64,000 nt of DNA, from contig CM030842.1 of the NCBI GenBank assembly GCA_018105865.1, positions 10,229,323-10,293,322 on the forward strand, in the 5' to 3' direction. The notes under the pieces are model-generated. The model saw nothing but the letters and a program-made list of their open reading frames with translations. It was not told the origin of the DNA and ran no database searches. This DNA is from Metaphire vulgaris (Eukaryota; Annelida; Clitellata; Crassiclitellata; Megascolecidae). Position numbers and translations under genes: made by a program. Positions 58,979 through 64,000 of this stretch are shown here, in pieces (position 1 is the first letter of the stretch; every line of letters starts with the position of its first letter).

Positions 58979-60149
58979 AATTTCAAATATTGTGATTGGT
59001 CTCTTGGTAAAGTTTTGTAAATTAAAAGAAGTGTCTTAAATGAAATTTGTTCAAAAAAGTAATTAAAATCTTAAAAGCAGGTTTCATAAGATCAAAAAGA
59101 AGTTTAGTGATGGCTCTAGGAATACAAAGTTTCTTTTAGCTAATCTTGAGTTTCTTCTATTCTAAAGCAATTCCAAGTATATCCACAACATTATTCAGGT
59201 ATATAAAAGATGATAATAATTATAGTGAATTGCATCAAGGATAGCAGACAAATCTCCTAAAATGAGCGCTGGGAGCTTGCCACAATCTCATGATTAGGTA
59301 ATGAACAAACAGAGGACATGGTTGTAATTCTCTTGTTATACGATATCTGTAGTGCATTAGGCCGATGAATTGTAGTAGTTCAAAGCGATACTGCTTTCGA
59401 TTGCTATACTAGTGGTGTAAAGGTGCACGATGATGCTGATGTGATGATGATGATGTGATGATGATAATGATGGGGGGTGGTGGTGGCTGTGGTGACGATG
59501 ATGATGGCGATGGTGATGACGATGATGACGACGTTGCCTATGGCGATGACGAATATGACGACGACGATGATGATTGCAAAGTAAAAGGGTCTAATAGTTT
59601 AGAAAAGTTGCATAAGATTTAGAGGAGTTGTTGTCTTGTGTGATTGTTGGTCTTGAAAGCTTACAGAATAATTCCAGCGCGTTTAAGACATTCAATAAAT
59701 GCAAAGTTCTAGAATTTACGCAGTTTCAATATTTATTACAAATTTAGACTTGTTTCTCTACGTCATTGCACATAGCGATGTCTTATATGGGCAGTCCAAC
59801 GTAGGTTCTTACTGCAACGCACTGCTTCACAAACATGTTTTATACCATTTGATTTCAATCGAGATGCTACTAAACTTAGCCGCAGAGTTTCAGTATGTCT
59901 TCTCTCCGAGGAGGAATGATGAGAGAAATATATCAGACGCGTTGCCTATTAGGGCTATCATTGGCGCGGCCTCATTATTCGTGCTGGGACTGGCAGTCGT
60001 GGAATCTGAGCAGAAAACCGATGAGAAATTTTGTTCGGAGTGGGTAGGGGTAGGGGCTGTAGAGCGATTGTCGACAGAATCGATACGCATGGCTGCATTA
60101 CAGTTTTTGGCCAGTCAATAATAAATCACAATTAAAGGTCTTTAAAGTG
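58979..60149. other. No gene recognised; (GAT)n
   Basis: Imperfect (GAT)n at about 59428-59575. The 140-codon frame 59699-60121 is open but matches nothing I know, and neither codon pattern nor splice sites support it strongly. Confidence 0.45.
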
Positions 60150-60157
60150 TTCACAGT

Positions 60158-61203
60158 TAGGGATGTAACTTTTCCGAAAAAATAGAATGGCCGGAATTAT
60201 TCCGGAAATTTCCGGAAAAGTACCAGAAAGCATACTAGCATACATATTGTTAGAGGTAAACATAAAGCAGTGGACAAAAGTAATTATCACAGGCCCCACA
60301 GCTAAGAATACGACGTTTTATTATATTTTTGGCACATATAAGTAAAAACGCAATTATTAAAAGAACCGCCAAAATCTGTTACCAATGTGCCTTAGCAACT
60401 AATCTATACCCATTCATTATAGAAAATTAACAACGTTTTATAAGTTGACCATGCTATGAAAATTTGTTATGAAATATCATGAAATAAATGCTGTGGAAAT
60501 TACTTATCTAATCTAATCTAAAACTTCTATAGCGCCACTTCATAATGCACAGGAGCATCAAATCCAAATAACTAAAGACCCAGGCCAAATCCAGGGTATC
60601 CGGCCAGGCAAACGGGTGACAGTCCGTGGTGGATAGGTCAGGTCAAAAAGATGGGTTTTTAATTTGTTTTCTAAAAATCTGTATTGAATTTGCAATGCGC
60701 ACATGTTGAGGCAATGAGTTAGGGTTAGGTTAGGTAGAGTATTTATGAAGATATTTTATTTCTTAATTACATGTCAAGATATTATTGTAATCACCTTTTT
60801 AAACTATACAAATCTAGATTTTTCGCTAACAATTGACTAACAATTGAATAGTAATAAACTTTCAAATATAATATTATCAATCTCAGAATCACACATTTGT
60901 AATGGCGTCATGTAGTCTGCTTTTCTGCGACTTCCGACTCGGACATTATATAGCGCTAAAATCCTGACAGTTGTTAACTTGTTAACAAATACCCAACAAA
61001 TGAATAGTAATAAATAGTAATAATGATAAAAATAATAATAGATAGCAGTAATAGTAATAAATAGTAATAAATAATAATAATAAACAATAATAATAATAAT
61101 CAACTTTTCCTCCGGAATTATTCCGGAAAAGTGCCGCTATTTTCCCGGAAATTTCCAGAATAATTCCGGAGAAACTTTCCGAAATTTCTAACTCACATCC
61201 CTA
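60158..61203. mobile_element. 1046-bp hAT-like element with TTCCGGAA end arrays
   Basis: The left end is TAGGGATGTAACTTTTCCG. On the minus strand the right end is TAGGGATGTGAGTTAG then TTTCGGAAAG. The 8-mer ttcacagt is exact at 60150-60157 and 61204-61211. Both subterminal zones iterate TTCCGGAAATT/AATTATTCCGG (60185-60225, 61110-61180). The interior has (AATA)n at about 61014-61100. No transposase. Confidence 0.8.
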
Positions 61204-61211
61204 TTCACAGT

Positions 61212-63211
61212 ACAACTCAAATCTTACTAAAGATCTTCAACGGCTTACTCCGTCCCAGACTGCGCAGGTCATTGGCGTAAACTTGGATGAAACAGTGGGG
61301 CTCCAACCCCTATAGGCCTACCTTCCCTATGTTAGCCTCTTAAAAAGTGGGGGGATCGAGCATAGAGGCCTAATAGATGTTTGCGCAGATGCCGCTGGGT
61401 GATCTGACGACGCGCCCTAATTCCCCATTTGGAATAAATGGGACGCTTGCGCCTGTCCTGATGCCCCTTGGCGCAGCCACAAAAGGGGACAGGTTCTCGA
61501 GCCCCTCTATTAAGGCCAGGATTAGTTGTGAGAGTTATATAAAAATCTTAAGAAATTTAAAGCATTTATATCTAATCGGCAAGGCGATTGTCAATAGCTG
61601 TCATAGTCTGCAAATTTGCTCAAAAGTTCAAGATTTGAGTGGCCCTACATTTTGGGCGGTTGAGGCTCTGCCCAGACACTGTTTGGAAAGCCCACGACGC
61701 TCCCGGAGCCCCCTAGGGTCGGAACTGCAAATACCACTCTGTAGAAACCTCCAGAACTCTGACTACGCCAGTGATAATTATACATAGTCATAGAAGGCGA
61801 TGACCAGAGCCGAAGATTTTCAGGCTCAGAAGACGAGCGCATTGGGCCTTGGGTAGCAGCCTCGCCACTGCCTTTCTACGCTGTCGATTCGACACGTTCT
61901 TTCCTTCGTATGTCTAACGGTCTAACCCCTCATAACCGCATCTAAAGTGCCTTTTCCAAGCCTTCTCTTAGTGGTTCTTTTGAAGGTCATTCTTACTTCG
62001 GAGTTGGAAATCACCCTTCCTTCCATCCGTAGTAAAAGGATTTTCTTGCGATCTAAATTTTGTCATCTCTTTTGTTTTGCAGTTTTTCTGTAAGACTAAG
62101 TTTTATTATGCTGCTCTGAGTTGAATTCGGAACCGCGTTTCTAAAAGAATAACGTTGATAATTTATCAGACAATTTATTAGGTGTCAAAACATTCAAAGC
62201 ATCTGTGCCATACTTTGTGTCATAATTGGATCAAAAATAGGCCACTGCTACTGTCTCAGGCTCTCAGCTACTTCCCTGCGTTTACTGAATCAATAGTAGC
62301 GATAATGACCAAAAATGGAGTGACTAGAAGGTTTTTCGATCTTCTGAGACATGTAAAATCATTTTTCGAGCAATATAAGTGCACATGGAAACTTCAATTA
62401 GGTCTAATTGGAGCTTGCCTCAAGCTTTGTGCTTAAAGATCGTGCGAAGTCCAACTAATTGGAATTCGATGGTCGCAATTACAGTGCGTGAAATTTGCAC
62501 CAGCTGCTAAAACCGAGTTGTTGCCAAGGTTATATCTCTGATAATGAGCGCATCTCCACGCGCCTGCGTCGAGGCCTCAAGGGCGAATAACTGATCTTCA
62601 ATTTACTTCGCTTAGACTTCCTTTCGACCGTCATAGTGCTTGCGTCTGTCTAGTTCTGTTCCATCATGAGCATTGTTACAGCGTTCATGCATACAGTCGT
62701 GACCGATACATGCCGGCATCTTGCTGTCACTGTGTGCATGACTACGAATGCATCTTCTTCCATGTATGACTAAGGAAGTTCCTTCTGTCACGACTTGTGG
62801 ACGAAGCAGCAGCAGCAGCTGTGAAGTGAACGCCGTGCGTCTGCATCGACTGTCCGTTCCCCTTCGAGCATCAGTCACTAAGATAATTAAATCTAGCGCT
62901 GAGCAAAAGTAATTACCCTGATCTATCATGGTCTTCTGATCTGACTTGCTGCTCCAGAAGCTTTTAGGTCGAGACAGGTCCGATCAGATCGGCGCTTGAT
63001 GAAGACTGTGGACATATTGGTCACACTTCTAATACCATTCCACTGGAGACGGTGGGACTAAAGGTTGGAGGAATTCGTTCAATGGTCACCGTGTGAAGCA
63101 AATGATTCCTTCGCGTGACTTAATGTCCGCTGGAATAAAAGATTGTCGACTGCTCTGTCGTGCTGCGAGACTATGCTCAAAATGATTAAAATAAACACAT
63201 TGTATGTAGCC
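61212..63211. other. No gene recognised
   Basis: Open frames at 61377-61787, 62182-62436 and 62612-62929 have no recognisable family. Around 61640-61870 there are GC-rich MITE-like phrases (CTCGCCACTG) without a partner. Confidence 0.5.
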
Positions 63212-63243
63212 TATGTATGTATGTATGTATGTATGTATGTATG

Positions 63244-63272
<29 letters not shown>
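63212..63272. repeat. (ATGT)n microsatellite
   Basis: About 15 ATGT units. Confidence 0.97.
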
Positions 63273-63274
<2 letters not shown>

Positions 63275-63297
63275 CTTGACATGTATGGGGTAACACC

Positions 63298-64000
63298 GGG
63301 TAATTTCGGCACTCAGGTAATTTCGGCACCCCGAGATCTAGTGTGAAAATATTAATTTTTTACCACAGACTATAGTATAACATCATCACTATGTCTGCCG
63401 AAGTTAGACGCAAGTTGAAAATATGGCCTAAACTACTATTATTCCAGCCAGGTTGGTCATTTATCAGAAGGTGCTGTTTTCTTAACATTTTTCTTGTTTA
63501 CAAAAAGTGATTCTTTCTTAGACAATCGATCTGTTCTTTAAGCGTAGATGTTTTTCTGCTAGGAAAATTTAGGACAAGTCAAATTATGAGCAATAATAAC
63601 TGCAGAACAGCATGTAATTTCTGCACAGTTACGTTTTGTAAGTAGGCAGCTAAGTGGGTAATTTCGGCACAGACGCGAAAGGTTATTCCGGCAGTGCCGA
63701 AATTACCTTCTTTGAGATGCCGAAATTATCAGCATTCTCATAGCCTATCACTCAACCTCTCTGCTTCCACTCTCTACGTCGCGCAGGACTTAAATCATGG
63801 GCGACTCAAGCCGTCCGAAGCGGGGACGTTATGCTCAGTGGCTTGAAGAGACAATGAAGTTGGCGGTCAATGCAGTCCTTGTTGACGGTAAACCGAAGAA
63901 GACTGCTGCTAAGCAGTTTGGTATACCTCGGCAAACTCTGCAAACTCTATGTTAAGAGACTCCTTGCAACTGATGGAGGCGTCGAGAAACTTCATGCAGG
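63298..64000 (+). mobile_element. Left part of a pogo/psq-type DNA transposon (truncated by window)
   Basis: The element begins near CGGGTAATTTCGGCAC. The word GGTAATTTCGGCAC occurs at 63299-63312, 63316-63329 and 63657-63670. It occurs inverted (GTGCCGAAATTACC) at 63694-63707, with degenerate versions at 63681-63693 and 63718-63730. These are likely transposase-binding repeats. The transposase start follows at 63797. The right end lies outside the window, so no target duplication can be tested. Confidence 0.6.
63797..64000 (+). pseudogene. pogo-like transposase N-terminus, frameshifted
   Basis: From ATG 63797 the frame encodes a helix-turn-helix of psq/CENP-B type: YAQWLEETMKLAVNAVLVDG then KKTAAKQFGIPRQTL, the DNA-binding domain of pogo-family transposases. 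It stops at TAA 63953-63955. A 9-bp tandem duplication (CAAACTCTG then CAAACTCTA, 63932-63949) sits at the break, and the expected continuation YVKRLLATDGGVEKLHA resumes in another frame from about 63949. The rest is outside the window. A sequencing error could also explain the shift. Confidence 0.6.

Noticed and set aside
59699..60121. 140-codon open frame as a host gene
   Set aside because: No recognisable domain, no supporting splice or start context, and no composition shift like that of the ankyrin exon.

Overview
The window looks like a piece of a metazoan nuclear genome, most likely a marine invertebrate. It is AT-rich and gene-poor, with long simple-sequence arrays, one interrupted host gene with GT-AG introns, and a dense population of transposable elements of at least five kinds. 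There are no operons, ribosome binding sites, CRISPR arrays or recognisable rRNA genes. The palindrome TAGGCCTA is very common; I recall this from echinoderm and some other marine genomes, but that is a weak lead and I do not name the species.

Layout. 1-8.3 kb: non-LTR retrotransposon (LINE) fragments on both strands, pierced by short terminal-inverted-repeat (TIR) elements, including three elements stacked at 3968-5789. 8.3-20 kb: mostly non-coding, with long TTC and CT microsatellites and scattered repeat ends. 20.08-29.2 kb: a hAT-type element with an 8-bp target duplication, into which a complete and apparently young Ty3/Gypsy LTR retrotransposon has inserted (two ~1.08-kb LTRs, one uninterrupted 1676-codon gag-pol ORF, 4-bp target duplication). 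30.8-41.1 kb: three further LINE carcasses, several TIR elements, and TAG, CT and TA microsatellites. 41-50 kb: little beyond one tRNA-derived SINE candidate, one TIR element and simple repeats. 50.4-53.2 kb: the only convincing host gene, two exons of an ankyrin-repeat protein on the + strand, followed by a LINE 3' fragment. 54.4-59 kb: a decayed 4.6-kb hAT transposon with a perfect 8-bp duplication and the C-terminal end of its transposase. 60.2-61.2 kb: another hAT-like element. 63.3 kb to the end: the left part of a probable pogo/psq-type DNA transposon, cut by the window edge.

How it fits together. The main story is layered transposition. At least nine TIR elements carry exact or 7-of-8 matching 8-bp flanking duplications, which lets insertion order be read directly (LINE, then MITE; hAT, then LTR element; hAT inside hAT). 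Several unrelated TIR families share an internal module close to TGACCTTTTTTGCTTGTCA, and several have ends built from iterations of a family-specific short motif. One element landed on the 5' splice site of the ankyrin gene, and its target duplication kept a working donor next to the exon. All calls are by eye; no database search or alignment was run.
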